Of a stretch of 64,000 bases of DNA, positions 1 to 9,101 are shown piece by piece (position 1 is the stretch's first letter; every line of letters begins with the position of its first letter). This stretch comes from Aquirufa antheringensis (GTDB lineage: Bacteria > Bacteroidota > Bacteroidia > Cytophagales > Spirosomataceae): contig NZ_SEWZ01000003.1 in the NCBI RefSeq assembly GCF_004307425.1, positions 124,001 to 188,000 on the forward strand, written 5' to 3'. The notes below the pieces were generated by a model. It was not told where the DNA came from, did no database searches, and worked only from the letters and a program-made list of their open reading frames with translations. The position numbers were made by a program, and so were the translations under genes.

Positions 1-440
1 GAATTGTTTCGGGTTGGAATTCGAAAGAGCTACAAATCAATCGCAGCGGAATTTACCCGTTTACCCTGCGCGATAGTGATGGATGCGAGCTACAAGATAG
101 CGTGAAGATCGAGGATAAATGTGATGCAGTTTTGATCGCCCCTACCGTATTTACGCCTAATGGCGATGGGCAAAATGATGTTTTTGAGCCGTCCTATAAC
201 TGGAATGAACCGAATGCGACCTATCCTAAATCGAGAACGCAGGTGATTTCCTTAGAGATTTATAACCGCTGGGGAGAGCAACTGTATCGCACGAAAGGCC
301 CTGTTTTTAGCTGGGATGGAACCTATAATGGGGCCAAAGTTCCGCAAGAAACCTACGCCTACATCATACGCTACCAAGCGATCGATTATCCTGAAAAGGG
401 AGTGCAAGAAAAACGCGGAGCGGTCGTCGTCGTATATTAA
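1..440 (+). CDS. C-terminal part of a T9SS-secreted protein (type B sorting domain)
   Basis: The reading frame is open from the left edge (first full codon at base 3), so only the last 145 or so residues are present. The first 35 residues resemble the end of a PKD/SprB-like repeat, with a G-Y-F-T-L-D-GC pattern. From about residue 44 comes the gliding-motility-associated C-terminal domain (CHU_C family): TVFTPNGDGQNDVFEP, then LEIYNRWGEQLYRT, a W-DG-YNG motif and a final beta-strand. In Bacteroidota this domain directs export through the type IX secretion system and attachment at the cell surface. The function of the missing N-terminal part is unknown. The stop codon overlaps the stop of the convergent purF-like gene by 3-4 bp. 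Family assignment is firm; the substrate cannot be told. Confidence 0.88.
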   Translation, partial: IVSGWNSKELQINRSGIYPFTLRDSDGCELQDSVKIEDKCDAVLIAPTVFTPNGDGQNDVFEPSYNWNEPNATYPKSRTQVISLEIYNRWGEQLYRTKGPVFSWDGTYNGAKVPQETYAYIIRYQAIDYPEKGVQEKRGAVVVVY

Positions 441-2353
441 TACGCGCGAACTTCGATCCCCTTCATAAAGTTAACGAATGATTTATTCACCACTTGATTA
501 CCTCCCGGTGTGGGGAAGTTTCCGGTGAAATACCAATCGCCAAGGTGATCTGGGCAGGCTACGTTCAGGTTCGCTACGGTTTGGTAAACGATCGAAAGTT
601 CTGCTTTTAAGCCTTTAGGACGTACGATTTCTGCGATTTTATTCGAGATTTCTTCGTCTGTGAAGGGTGCATAGATCGCTTTCACAAAGTTCTCTTCTGA
701 CGCTGTGCCATTTTCCAAAGCATTCAAGCAACGTAAATTTACTTCGTCTAAGATATTTTCTAAGCCGCGTTCTTTTAAAAGGGCTAATGCCGCACGGAAA
801 GCAACAAATTCCTTCATTTTCGACATATCGATACCGTAGCAATCTGGGTAGCGAATTTGGGGAGCAGAAGAAACAATAACGATTTTCTTAGGGGATAATT
901 TATCCAATAATTTCAGGATACTTTTCTCTAAAGTGGTTCCACGAACGATGGAATCGTCGATAATCACCACGGAATCAACTTCTTTATTGATTACCTCATA
1001 GGTGGTGTCATATACATGCGCCACCATGTCGTCGCGCTGAGCGTCAGAGGTGATGAAGGTACGCACTTTCACGTCCTTGGAGATTAATTTCTCGACACGT
1101 GGACGGAAGGTTAATAATTCTTCGAGTTCTTGTTCGAAAAGGATGCCTTCCATGATGGCATTCTTCCGTTCTTTGGCCAAATGATCTTCAAGACCATCAA
1201 TCATGCCTAGGAATGCCGTTTCTGCCGTGTTCGGAATGTAAGAGAATACCGTGTTTTTCAGGTCGTGATGTACCTCCTCTAATATTTGAGGGATTAACAA
1301 CTGGCCTAATTTCTTACGCTCATGGTAGATATCTGGATCGGAACCGCGAGAGAAATAGATGCGTTCGAATGAACACGATTTTTGCTCTAAACGGTCGATG
1401 AATGGTACTTCATTTACATTGCCTTCGATGTCGATGATCAGGGCGTGGCCCGGAGTAATCTCCTTGATTTGATCGTAGGCGCAGTTAAAAGACGTCTTGA
1501 TGGCTTGTTTTTCAGAAGCCACAACGGCCACTTCCTCATCTACATAATAGAAGGCTGGGCGAATGCCCGCTGGGTCACGCGCCACAAAAGAGGCACCATA
1601 TCCAGTCATTCCCACCATCGCGTATCCACCGTCAAAATCCTTGCAAGAACGCTCTAAAACGCGTTTTAAGTCAATCTCTTGGGCAATTATATCCGATAAT
1701 TCTGGGTTCTCGTATTGGTCTTTGTATTTGCCAAATTGGCGTTGATTCTCTTCGTCTAAAAAGTGACCGATCTTTTCCATCACGGTAACGGTGTCCACTT
1801 TCTCTTTCGGGTGCTGACCTAAGGAAACTAATTTATCGAATAAATCGTCCACATTGGTCATATTGAAATTACCCGCCATCACGAGGTTACGGCTTCTCCA
1901 GTTGTTTTGACGCAACATGGGGTGGCAGTTTTCGATCTCGTTTTGACCGTGTGTTCCGTAGCGTAAATGGCCTAATAGTACCTCACCGGTGAAAGCGACA
2001 TTTTCTTGCCACCAATCTGCATCGTGAACGGCATCAATGCCGGTTTCGCGTTTGACGGATTTAGCTAGCTTTTGTGCTTTCGCGAATTTCTTATTGATTT
2101 TTCCAAAAATATCTGCCACCGCTTGTGGCTCTACCGAACGGTATCTGGAAATGTAGCGATGCCCTGGTTTTACGTTGATTTTGATATTCGCCACCCCGGC
2201 TCCATCTTGTCCTCTGTTGACTTGCTTCTCCATCATCAGATAAAGTTTGCTCAGTCCGTAAGTAGGGGTTTTGTATTTGTCTAAGTAGTGCTGAAAAGGC
2301 TTTCGTAGGCGGATGAGGGCAATTCCGCATTCGTGCTTAATAGAATCAGACAT
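437..2353 (-). CDS. purF: PurF-like amidophosphoribosyltransferase, long Bacteroidota form
   Basis: 638 residues; a classic PurF has about 470-510. An N-terminal class II glutamine amidotransferase domain starts at Cys9 (KHECGIALI), preceded by an 8-residue leader that would have to be removed to expose the nucleophile. Asn and Gly-rich motifs follow (NRGQDGAGVA, GHLRYGTHG). The C-terminal phosphoribosyltransferase domain carries the PRPP loop VVIIDDSIVRGTT near residue 445. The expected reaction is glutamine plus PRPP to 5-phosphoribosylamine, the first committed step of purine synthesis in the cytosol. Bacteroidota often carry this long paralogue besides a standard purF, so it may have a specialised role; I cannot see whether a second copy exists. 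It lies 85 bp downstream of nuoN and has its own TAnnTTTG element. Confidence 0.82.
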   Translation of the reverse strand: MSDSIKHECGIALIRLRKPFQHYLDKYKTPTYGLSKLYLMMEKQVNRGQDGAGVANIKINVKPGHRYISRYRSVEPQAVADIFGKINKKFAKAQKLAKSVKRETGIDAVHDADWWQENVAFTGEVLLGHLRYGTHGQNEIENCHPMLRQNNWRSRNLVMAGNFNMTNVDDLFDKLVSLGQHPKEKVDTVTVMEKIGHFLDEENQRQFGKYKDQYENPELSDIIAQEIDLKRVLERSCKDFDGGYAMVGMTGYGASFVARDPAGIRPAFYYVDEEVAVVASEKQAIKTSFNCAYDQIKEITPGHALIIDIEGNVNEVPFIDRLEQKSCSFERIYFSRGSDPDIYHERKKLGQLLIPQILEEVHHDLKNTVFSYIPNTAETAFLGMIDGLEDHLAKERKNAIMEGILFEQELEELLTFRPRVEKLISKDVKVRTFITSDAQRDDMVAHVYDTTYEVINKEVDSVVIIDDSIVRGTTLEKSILKLLDKLSPKKIVIVSSAPQIRYPDCYGIDMSKMKEFVAFRAALALLKERGLENILDEVNLRCLNALENGTASEENFVKAIYAPFTDEEISNKIAEIVRPKGLKAELSIVYQTVANLNVACPDHLGDWYFTGNFPTPGGNQVVNKSFVNFMKGIEVRAY

Positions 2354-2384
2354 GGAAACGTGGGGCTATTTTGTAAATCAAGCT

Positions 2385-2392
2385 CAAAATTA
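2385..2392 (-). promoter_or_regulatory. Candidate -7 element for the purF-like gene
   Basis: On the minus strand this reads TAATTTTG, an exact match to the Bacteroidota -7 consensus TAnnTTTG, 31 bp before the ATG. No well-spaced TTG -33 box is visible (the nearest TTG is only 15 bp upstream), so support is partial. Confidence 0.35.
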
Positions 2393-2438
2393 GCCAAAAT
2401 AAATGACCAATAAGCTGATTTTTTTATTTTTTTATCGA

Positions 2439-3899
2439 CTATTTCCAAAGGTTTGTCAAGACCGCTGGGAATAATAGAGATGCCATCAAAATCGCGGTTA
2501 AAAATCCGTAAGAGTAGATTTCGAGCGAAGTCAAATCCGCCCAAAGACGGGTTTTTTCTGTCGATTTTTTGAAATACAATTGGAAGGGAATTTTCAAATA
2601 ATAAAAGAGTGAAATGGCGGTCACTAAAATAGCTACAATGAGTAAAATGAGCAGGCCGATAGCGGTCGTCGTTTCATAGTTTGACCACAACAAACTGAAG
2701 TAGGTCATCTTCGCAATAAAGGTTCCAGCTGGTGGTAATCCCACTAAGGCCACAAGTCCTGTGAGCAAGAAAAAGGAAGGTAAAGGTTTCTCAGAACCTA
2801 GCCCAGCAAAAGACGTGATCTTATCCGCTGCCGAATCGTCAATTAGATAGAAAACCAATAAACTGGCGATACTATATAAGAAGCCATAAAATAGAATTGC
2901 ATCCAATGCCTGAATCGGTTGGAAGAACCAAGCCATCGCTAGAAAGCCGCCATGCGCGATGCTGGAGTAGGCGAGGAGACGTTTGGTATTGTTTTGGCCC
3001 AATGCTCCTAAATTTCCCACCAACAAAGTCAGTATCGCTAAAACAGCTAATTCATTCGCATAGGAAATGGGTAAACCGGGTAGCAAACGAACGCCCACAA
3101 AGGCTATTGCTAGTTTAGGTGCAGTCGAAATCCAAGTCATCCAGGCGGCCGGCAATTGCTCCATTACGTCTGGATTCCAGGGATGAAAAGGCGCCCAAGA
3201 CATCTTGAACAATAAGCCCACCGCAAAAAGTCCTAAAGCAAAACCGCGCAAATAAGGGTCTGCCACTGAAATGCCTCGAGAGAAATCTACGCTCGTGAAA
3301 TCTAAGGTCCCTGTCAGACCATACAGCAAAGAAATGCCGTAAATAAATAGGGCAGAGGACCCAAGTCCGAATAAAACATAGGGTAAACTGGCCCGCGAGG
3401 ACTCTTTTCGAAGGCTCACTAGTACATAAGTACCCATCGACATCAATTCGATCGACAAGAATAAACTCAAGGCATTCGAGCTCAAACTACTTAATAAAGC
3501 GCCCAACAAAATGGAAAGGAAGCCGGTTAATTCTTCGAAGGTGAGGGATTTTTTATGGATTTGATTCATCAAAATGAGTAAAAATCCAATTCCTAAAATC
3601 AATGTATTGATGGCATTCGATCCTAAATTCACCTCAAATAAGCCGGAGGCAAAGGAGCCGGTTGAACCTAATTCAGATCGTTGAAAGCTGAGTGATAAGG
3701 CTAACAAAAGGGGGATTTGACAGGTAAAATAGCGCCAAGACGTACTAAATTTCTCTGTTTTGCCATGTAAAAATAATTCAATCAACAGGCTAAATAAGAT
3801 CGTTCCCGCCACGATCAATTCAGGGATCGCTAGGTGTAATCCGGCCGTTATGGACTGGATTCTTTCTGCGAGCTGAGTGAGGTTAGAAAACGTGGACAT
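2439..3899 (-). CDS. nuoN: NADH-quinone oxidoreductase subunit N
   Basis: 486 residues, usual length for NuoN, with about 14 hydrophobic segments. It belongs to the Mrp-antiporter-like proton-pumping subunits of respiratory complex I. Recognisable features are the conserved Glu in the fifth helix region (SIELMSMGTYVL), the KMSWAPFHPWNPDVMEQLP stretch with the helix-7 Lys, the Lys and Ser of NNTKRLLAYSSIAHGGF, and the late LVGLPPAGTFIAKM motif. It acts in the inner membrane. nuoN normally closes a nuoA-N operon, but here it sits 8 bp after uvrA and no other nuo gene is in the window, so it has either separated from the operon or is a second copy. Co-transcription with uvrA is likely from the spacing. 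Confidence 0.93.
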   Translation of the reverse strand: MSTFSNLTQLAERIQSITAGLHLAIPELIVAGTILFSLLIELFLHGKTEKFSTSWRYFTCQIPLLLALSLSFQRSELGSTGSFASGLFEVNLGSNAINTLILGIGFLLILMNQIHKKSLTFEELTGFLSILLGALLSSLSSNALSLFLSIELMSMGTYVLVSLRKESSRASLPYVLFGLGSSALFIYGISLLYGLTGTLDFTSVDFSRGISVADPYLRGFALGLFAVGLLFKMSWAPFHPWNPDVMEQLPAAWMTWISTAPKLAIAFVGVRLLPGLPISYANELAVLAILTLLVGNLGALGQNNTKRLLAYSSIAHGGFLAMAWFFQPIQALDAILFYGFLYSIASLLVFYLIDDSAADKITSFAGLGSEKPLPSFFLLTGLVALVGLPPAGTFIAKMTYFSLLWSNYETTTAIGLLILLIVAILVTAISLFYYLKIPFQLYFKKSTEKTRLWADLTSLEIYSYGFLTAILMASLLFPAVLTNLWK

Positions 3900-3907
3900 G
3901 TACGAAT

Positions 3908-6736
3908 TTACAGTTTTTGGCTTAAATAATGAGCGGTTGGGTTGTTTTTCAGGCCTTTCATCTCCTCAGGAGTACCTTGGAATGTAATATAGCCCCCATT
4001 TTCGCCCCCTTCGGGTCCTAAATCAATAATGTGGTCAGCGCATTTAATCACCTCCATATTGTGCTCAATGATCACCACCGAATCCCCCTGTTCTACTAAA
4101 TCGTTCATGGCTTTTAAGAGCTTTTTAATGTCGTGGAAGTGAAGACCCGTGGTAGGTTCGTCAAAGATAAACAGGGTCTTGCCTTTGTTTGGATTTCCTT
4201 TGCCTAGGAAGCTGGCGAGTTTCACGCGCTGTGCTTCTCCACCGGAAAGCGAGTTCGAGGATTGACCTAATTTGATATAGCCCAAGCCTACTTGGAAAAG
4301 GGGATCGATTTTATCGGCGATACGCGGTTGTTTCTCGCGGAAGAATTCCACGGCTTCTTCGACGGTTAAATCGAGGATTTCTGAGATATTTTTATCCTGG
4401 AATTTGACGTCCAAAATTTCCTGCTTGAATCGGGATCCACCGCAAGATTCGCAAGGCAGCTTAATATCTGCCATGAATTGCATTTCGATGGTGATTTCTC
4501 CCTCGCCTTGACATACCTCGCAGCGTCCACCTTCTACGTTGAAGGAGAAATGGGCGGGTTTGTAGCCACGGGCTTTCGCCACTGGAAGTTCAGAATACAA
4601 GGCTCTAATGGCGTCGTAGGCCTTAATGTAAGTAACTGGATTCGAGCGAGATGATTTTCCGATCGGCTGTTGATCAACCATTTCGATGCTCGCCACCTTG
4701 TTTGTGCTGCCTTTAATTTCACGGAATCGCCCCGTTTCTTCGGTGCCTTGTTGCAATAAACGAAGCATCGCAGGGTACAAAATTTTACGAATTAAGGTGG
4801 ATTTTCCAGAGCCACTTACACCCGTTACAACTGTCATGATGCCTAAAGGAATCGCAACGTCCACGTTTTTTAAATTATTTTCAGAAGCTCCGGTGATTTC
4901 GATTTGAGCTAATGGTTTACGTCTAAAGTAGGGCACTTCGATGCGATCTTCGCCGCTTAGGAAGCGCAAGGTATGGCTGTCGGTAGTTTTGTTCGCCAAA
5001 GCCTCTGTTAAATTCCCCTGAAAGATCAAATTCCCGCCATGGCGACCTGCTTCTGGACCGATGTCGATAATCTGATCTGCCGCGCGCATTACTTCCTCCT
5101 CATGTTCCACGACGATGACCGTGTTTCCCATGTTTTTCAACATCTCTAACACCGAAATCAATCGTTCAGTATCCCTAGGATGCAAACCGATGCTAGGTTC
5201 ATCTAAAATATACATCGAACCTACCAAAGCACTGCCCAGCGATGTCGCTAATTTAATACGTTGAAATTCGCCTCCAGATAAGGTGGAGCTCAATCGATTC
5301 AGCGTTAAATAGCCTAAACCCACCCGGTCCATATATTCCAAGCGGTTGTTAATCTCGATTAGAATTCGCCTGGAAACCTGCTGATCGTGCTCGTTCAGCT
5401 CCAGTTTTTCAAAGAAAGCTTTCGTTTTCGATAGGGGCCAAAGCACCAAATCGACTAAGGACGTTCCTGCAATCTTCACGTAACCTGCATCCATTCGCAA
5501 GCGTGAACCCTGGCATTCTGGGCAATTCGTCTTGCCGCGGTAACGCGATAGCATCACCCGGTATTGAATCTTATAGGTTTCCTTTTCTAGGTGATCAAAG
5601 AAATGTGTCAGGCCTGCAAAATACTTATTCCCGGTCCACAGTACTTTTTTCTCTGCCACACTAAGATCCTTGTATGGACGGTGTATCGGAAAATCAAATT
5701 GAACCCCATTTCGAAGTAATGGACTAAGCCATTCACTCATTCGCTCGCTTCGCCACGGTGCAATGGCTCCCTCATAAACAGATAAATCGTGGTCTGGAAA
5801 AACTAAGTCCGGGTCTAAACCCAGGACTTTGCCATAACCCTCGCAATTGCGGCATGCGCCGTAGGGATTATTGAAGGAGAACAAGTTCAAACTTGGCTCC
5901 TCAAAAACCATTCCATCTAATTCGAATTTATTCGAGAAGATGTCGCGCTTTCTGCCTTCGATTTCAATCCAGCAAACGCCTTCTCCCTCGAAATAGGCGG
6001 TTTGGACGGAATCACCTACGCGAAATTGCGTCTCTTCATCGTCTTTTTTAGAGACTAACCGGTCAATCAAAATCGCGATCTCCGCCGGTTTCTTCGCGAG
6101 CTTTTGTACATGAGCTGGGTCCTCCACTAACTCCTCCAAGGCAATGATTTCGTCTTGGAATTTTAGGCGAGAATACCCTTTCTGGATGAGTAATTGACAC
6201 TCGTTTTCTAGGCTTCTGTCCTCGTGATGAACGAGTGGGGCTAGGATGAGGATTTTCTTGCCGTCGTTTTGGGCAATAAAATCCACGATATGAGAGACCG
6301 AATCTTTGCGCACTTCCTTTCCGGAAACCGGGGAAATGGTGCGGCCGATGCGGGCAAAAAGCAATTTTAAATAATCGTAGATTTCTGTGGTGGTACCTAC
6401 CGTGGAACGTGGGTTCTTTGTGTTGACCTTTTGTTCAATGGCGATCGCTGGCGAGACACCCTTGATATAATCCACCGCGGGCTTTTCCATACGTCCCAAA
6501 AACTGCCGCGCGTAGCTGTTCAGACTTTCGACGTACATTCTTTGGCCCTCCGCAAACAAGGTATCAAAGGCCAAGGAAGACTTTCCGGATCCCGACAATC
6601 CCGTAATAACTACGAGCTGATTGCGTGGAATCGCCACATCCACTCCTTTTAAATTGTGCACGCGCGCACCTTTGATGATGATGTGCGTTTTCGGATCACA
6701 ATTATCTATGTTATGCTTTGCCTGTGGGGAGTTCAT
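3908..6736 (-). CDS. uvrA: Excinuclease ABC subunit A
   Basis: 942 residues from the chosen ATG, the standard UvrA length. UvrA is the damage-sensing ATPase of nucleotide excision repair; its dimer loads UvrB on damaged DNA. Two ABC modules are visible: Walker A GLSGSGKSS (residues 46-54) with signature LSGGEFQRIKLA, and a second Walker A GVSGSGKSTLI with signature LSGGEAQRVKLA. Zinc-binding CxxC pairs occur in both halves, including CRNCEGYG and CEVCQGEGE...CESCGG. The frame is open a further 87 codons upstream to 6997, but that stretch is unlike UvrA, runs across the divergent gene and its promoter, and is discarded. It is followed 8 bp later by nuoN. Confidence 0.97.
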   Translation of the reverse strand: MNSPQAKHNIDNCDPKTHIIIKGARVHNLKGVDVAIPRNQLVVITGLSGSGKSSLAFDTLFAEGQRMYVESLNSYARQFLGRMEKPAVDYIKGVSPAIAIEQKVNTKNPRSTVGTTTEIYDYLKLLFARIGRTISPVSGKEVRKDSVSHIVDFIAQNDGKKILILAPLVHHEDRSLENECQLLIQKGYSRLKFQDEIIALEELVEDPAHVQKLAKKPAEIAILIDRLVSKKDDEETQFRVGDSVQTAYFEGEGVCWIEIEGRKRDIFSNKFELDGMVFEEPSLNLFSFNNPYGACRNCEGYGKVLGLDPDLVFPDHDLSVYEGAIAPWRSERMSEWLSPLLRNGVQFDFPIHRPYKDLSVAEKKVLWTGNKYFAGLTHFFDHLEKETYKIQYRVMLSRYRGKTNCPECQGSRLRMDAGYVKIAGTSLVDLVLWPLSKTKAFFEKLELNEHDQQVSRRILIEINNRLEYMDRVGLGYLTLNRLSSTLSGGEFQRIKLATSLGSALVGSMYILDEPSIGLHPRDTERLISVLEMLKNMGNTVIVVEHEEEVMRAADQIIDIGPEAGRHGGNLIFQGNLTEALANKTTDSHTLRFLSGEDRIEVPYFRRKPLAQIEITGASENNLKNVDVAIPLGIMTVVTGVSGSGKSTLIRKILYPAMLRLLQQGTEETGRFREIKGSTNKVASIEMVDQQPIGKSSRSNPVTYIKAYDAIRALYSELPVAKARGYKPAHFSFNVEGGRCEVCQGEGEITIEMQFMADIKLPCESCGGSRFKQEILDVKFQDKNISEILDLTVEEAVEFFREKQPRIADKIDPLFQVGLGYIKLGQSSNSLSGGEAQRVKLASFLGKGNPNKGKTLFIFDEPTTGLHFHDIKKLLKAMNDLVEQGDSVVIIEHNMEVIKCADHIIDLGPEGGENGGYITFQGTPEEMKGLKNNPTAHYLSQKL

Positions 6737-6740
6737 TTTA

Positions 6741-6769
6741 CAAAAATATCCTTTAATTTTGGTAATCAA
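6741..6769. promoter_or_regulatory. Overlapping divergent promoters of uvrA and the outer-membrane protein gene
   Basis: On the plus strand, TAATTTTG at 6754-6761 matches TAnnTTTG, 19 bp before the ATG at 6780. On the minus strand, TATTTTTG (6748 to 6741) also matches, with a TTG 18 bp further upstream (6769 to 6767). The minus element is only 4 bp from the uvrA ATG, so the uvrA transcript would be nearly leaderless. The two -7 boxes are 5 bp apart, so the two promoters probably interfere with each other. Confidence 0.45.
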
Positions 6770-6779
6770 TTTAAGCCAA

Positions 6780-7364
6780 ATGAAAAAACTGTTTTTATTC
6801 TTTTCACTCCTGACTTTTGTGGGAGTTTCAGAGGTCTTCGCCCAAGAACCGGTGGTCATTAAAGAGGAGGGTGCTGAGGGTGATTTAGATGTGGAAAAGG
6901 ACGTCCGAGAATTACCTTTTCGCCAACGCTTACATTTTGGTGGAGGAATCAGTGGCCTGAGTTTTGGAAACCCGACGAGCATCGGGGTTTCGCCCATGGT
7001 GGGTTATTCACTGACGAATAATGCGATGGTGGGTGTGGGTTTAATTTATCAGTATTATTCTGCGAATTATGGCTCATTAGGCACTTATTCGAGTAATCTT
7101 TTAGGTCAAAAAATCTTTATTCGCCAGCAAGTTCCCGCTTTGAGTCAGGTCATTGGCCAAGCGTACCTAACAGGACAAGTGGAGAACTACAACAATCTTT
7201 CTAATAACACTGGAATTTCGTATGCTAATCCAGTACTAGTAGGAGTGGGAATAGGATCTAAAATGGGTCTTAATTTTTCGATTATGTATGACTTGAATTA
7301 TACGGCTGGGCGCTCTCCATATGGCTCAGCGCTGGTTGTTCAAGTAGGCGGATTTTTCTTTTAA
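6780..7364 (+). CDS. Small outer-membrane beta-barrel-like protein, unknown function
   Basis: 194 residues from the ATG at 6780. The frame is open upstream to 6621, but those codons lie inside uvrA and in its promoter, and the protein from 6780 begins with a clean Sec signal peptide (MKKLFLFFSLLTFVGVSEVFA, cleavage before Q). After an acidic linker (about residues 22-42) the rest is alternating hydrophobic and polar strands rich in Gly, Tyr, Asn and Ser, ending in FFF. That is typical of an 8-stranded outer-membrane barrel (porin-family / OmpW- or OMP_b-brl-like). The final aromatic residue fits a BAM signal. No substrate or partner can be read from the sequence. It is divergent from uvrA and lies 78 bp before nrdB. 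Confidence 0.7.
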   Translation: MKKLFLFFSLLTFVGVSEVFAQEPVVIKEEGAEGDLDVEKDVRELPFRQRLHFGGGISGLSFGNPTSIGVSPMVGYSLTNNAMVGVGLIYQYYSANYGSLGTYSSNLLGQKIFIRQQVPALSQVIGQAYLTGQVENYNNLSNNTGISYANPVLVGVGIGSKMGLNFSIMYDLNYTAGRSPYGSALVVQVGGFFF

Positions 7365-7395
7365 AATTTAAAACAATTTAGGCCTGTTATTGGTC

Positions 7396-7425
7396 TTGTA
7401 TATCAGGTAGAATTTCTTAATTTCG
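7396..7425 (+). promoter_or_regulatory. Candidate nrdB promoter
   Basis: TTG at 7396-7398 is followed after 19 bp by TAATTTCG (7418-7425), one mismatch from TAnnTTTG. The spacing fits the Bacteroidota promoter consensus. It lies 17 bp before the ATG. Weak evidence. Confidence 0.3.
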
Positions 7426-7442
7426 AGTTCAATTTAATTTAT

Positions 7443-8420
7443 ATGTCAACGATAGCAGTAGAACCCTTATTGGTTGAGGATCCCAACCGTTTTGTGCTTT
7501 TTCCGATTAAGCACGATGATATTTGGCAATTTTATAAGAAGGCGGAAGCGTCTTTCTGGACAGCTGAAGAGATCGATTTATCTCAAGATTTAGCGGACTG
7601 GAAAAAGATGAACGATGGCGAGCGTCACTTCGTTTCACACGTTTTGGCATTCTTCGCTGCATCGGATGGTATCGTAAATGAAAATTTAGCGAATAACTTC
7701 TTGAAAGAAGTGCAATACGCAGAGGCGAAATGTTTCTATGGTTTCCAAATCATGATGGAAAACATTCACTCAGAAACGTATTCCCTTTTAATTGATTCCT
7801 ATATCAATGATCCGAAAGAAAAAGATCACCTTTTACGTGCGATTGAGACAATCGATTGCGTCAAGAAAAAGGCGGATTGGGCTTTGAAATGGATCGAATC
7901 AGACAATTTTGTAGAACGTTTAATTTCGTTCGCAGCGGTAGAAGGTATTTTCTTCTCTGGTTCATTCTGCTCTATTTTCTGGTTAAAGAAACGTGGTTTA
8001 ATGCCTGGTCTTTCGTTCTCGAACGAATTGATCTCGCGTGACGAAGGTTTACACTGTGATTTCGCGTGTTTATTATATGCAGATCACATTAAAAATAAAT
8101 TACCTCAAGAGCGTATCTACGAAATCATTTTAGATGCGGTAGAGATCGAAAAAGAATTCGTAACCGTGGCATTACCGGTTTCATTGATCGGTATGAACGC
8201 GGAGATGATGTGTCAATACATCGATTTCGTGGCAGACCGTTTATTGGTTTCTTTGGGATGCAAGAAGCACTACAATGCGACAAATCCATTCGACTTTATG
8301 GAGATGATCTCTTTACAAGGAAAAACAAACTTCTTCGAGAAGCGTGTGGCAGAATACCAAAAATCAGGTGTCATGTCTGATAAGGAGTCTATGTCATTCT
8401 CTTTAGATGAAGACTTTTAG
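7443..8420 (+). CDS. nrdB: Ribonucleotide reductase class Ia small subunit (R2)
   Basis: 325 residues. It forms the di-iron tyrosyl-radical subunit that supplies the radical to NrdA for making deoxyribonucleotides in the cytosol. The sequence is of the eukaryote-like R2 subgroup. The metal ligands expected for that subgroup are all visible: Asp75 ([11 protein letters not shown]), Glu106 and His109 (MENIHSETY), Glu167 (AAVEGIFF), Glu201 and His204 (DEGLHCDF). The radical tyrosine is Tyr113, so this is not a Phe-type R2c enzyme. The C-terminal tail SFSLDEDF fits the R1-binding peptide. No nrdA is adjacent. Intergenic spacing and the terminator at 8443 suggest a single-gene transcript. Confidence 0.96.
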   Translation: MSTIAVEPLLVEDPNRFVLFPIKHDDIWQFYKKAEASFWTAEEIDLSQDLADWKKMNDGERHFVSHVLAFFAASDGIVNENLANNFLKEVQYAEAKCFYGFQIMMENIHSETYSLLIDSYINDPKEKDHLLRAIETIDCVKKKADWALKWIESDNFVERLISFAAVEGIFFSGSFCSIFWLKKRGLMPGLSFSNELISRDEGLHCDFACLLYADHIKNKLPQERIYEIILDAVEIEKEFVTVALPVSLIGMNAEMMCQYIDFVADRLLVSLGCKKHYNATNPFDFMEMISLQGKTNFFEKRVAEYQKSGVMSDKESMSFSLDEDF

Positions 8421-8442
8421 TCCTCTGAAATTCCAGGAAAAG

Positions 8443-8469
8443 GCCTCGATGAAAATCGGGGCTTTTTTT
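8443..8469 (+). terminator. Intrinsic terminator between convergent nrdB and hupE-like gene
   Basis: Eight-base stem gcctcgat / atcggggc (one G-U pair) with a GAAA tetraloop, followed by seven T. The minus strand also ends in a short T run, so it may serve both converging genes. Confidence 0.85.
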
Positions 8470-8480
8470 ATGGCCAGCGA

Positions 8481-9041
8481 TTATGGCCAACGTTCCAGGA
8501 TCATGGGAAGGACTAAGCCGATGGTGATGCCTGAAATGACTTGGATGTAGGCCGTTTGCTTCCATTTTAATACGTGAAGCGAAAGGATGGAGGAAGCAAG
8601 TATCAGGGCAACTACGACTAATTGACCTATTTCTAGGCCGATATTAAAGGATAATAAAGGCGTAAATAGGGAACTTTCGGCACCTAGCAAACTTTGCAAA
8701 TAGTTCGAAAAACCTAAGCCGTGGATCAGCCCAAAAAAAGCAACCACGCCGTATTTATAGCGTTGCTCCGTGTGAATCAGATTGCTGATAGCAGCTACTA
8801 AAATCGTACAAGGAATCAAGAATTCAACCCAGGCGATATTCACCTGGATCAGCTGTAGAGTGGCTAAAGCTAAAGTAAATGAATGTCCCAGCGTAAAGGC
8901 GGTCACAAGCCAAAGTAATTTTTTGTAGTCTGTGACTACATAAACGCAAGTCAGCGATAGAATAAACAAAAGGTGGTCTAATGCGGCCCAATTCAGGATG
9001 TGCCCGAGGCCTAAAGAAAAGTAGACAGAAAAATTGCTCAC
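8481..9041 (-). CDS. HupE/UreJ-like membrane protein
   Basis: 186 residues from a GTG start at 9041. The frame opens at a TTG at 9062, but that codon overlaps the TAnnTTTG element. From the GTG the protein begins (V/M)SNFSVYFSLGLGHILN, which matches the start of the HupE/UreJ_2 family. Six to seven hydrophobic segments are present, with the family motifs GLGHIL...LDHLLFILSL, FTLGHSFTLALA and FFGLIHGLGFSNYL; their conserved His and Asp residues are thought to bind Ni or Co. Members are inner-membrane metal permeases or of unproven function. No urease, hydrogenase or cobalamin gene is nearby, so the metal is not indicated. Start assignment is inference. Confidence 0.72.
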   Translation of the reverse strand: MSNFSVYFSLGLGHILNWAALDHLLFILSLTCVYVVTDYKKLLWLVTAFTLGHSFTLALATLQLIQVNIAWVEFLIPCTILVAAISNLIHTEQRYKYGVVAFFGLIHGLGFSNYLQSLLGAESSLFTPLLSFNIGLEIGQLVVVALILASSILSLHVLKWKQTAYIQVISGITIGLVLPMILERWP

Positions 9042-9059
9042 AGAGAATTGTTTATTGGT

Positions 9060-9067
9060 CAAAAATA
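9060..9067 (-). promoter_or_regulatory. Candidate -7 element for the HupE-like gene
   Basis: Reads TATTTTTG on the minus strand, an exact TAnnTTTG, 18 bp before the GTG at 9041. It supports that GTG as the start rather than the TTG at 9062. No clear -33 box. Confidence 0.35.
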
Positions 9068-9101
9068 GGGATATTCAAAGAGAAAATGGTAGACTTATTC
9101 T

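Noticed and set aside
6621-6779. Upstream extension of the outer-membrane protein gene
   Set aside because: It lies inside uvrA on the other strand, and a clean signal peptide starts at 6780.
6737-6997. 87-codon N-terminal extension of uvrA
   Set aside because: Sequence is unlike UvrA, overlaps the divergent outer-membrane gene and both promoters; the ATG at 6736 gives the standard length.
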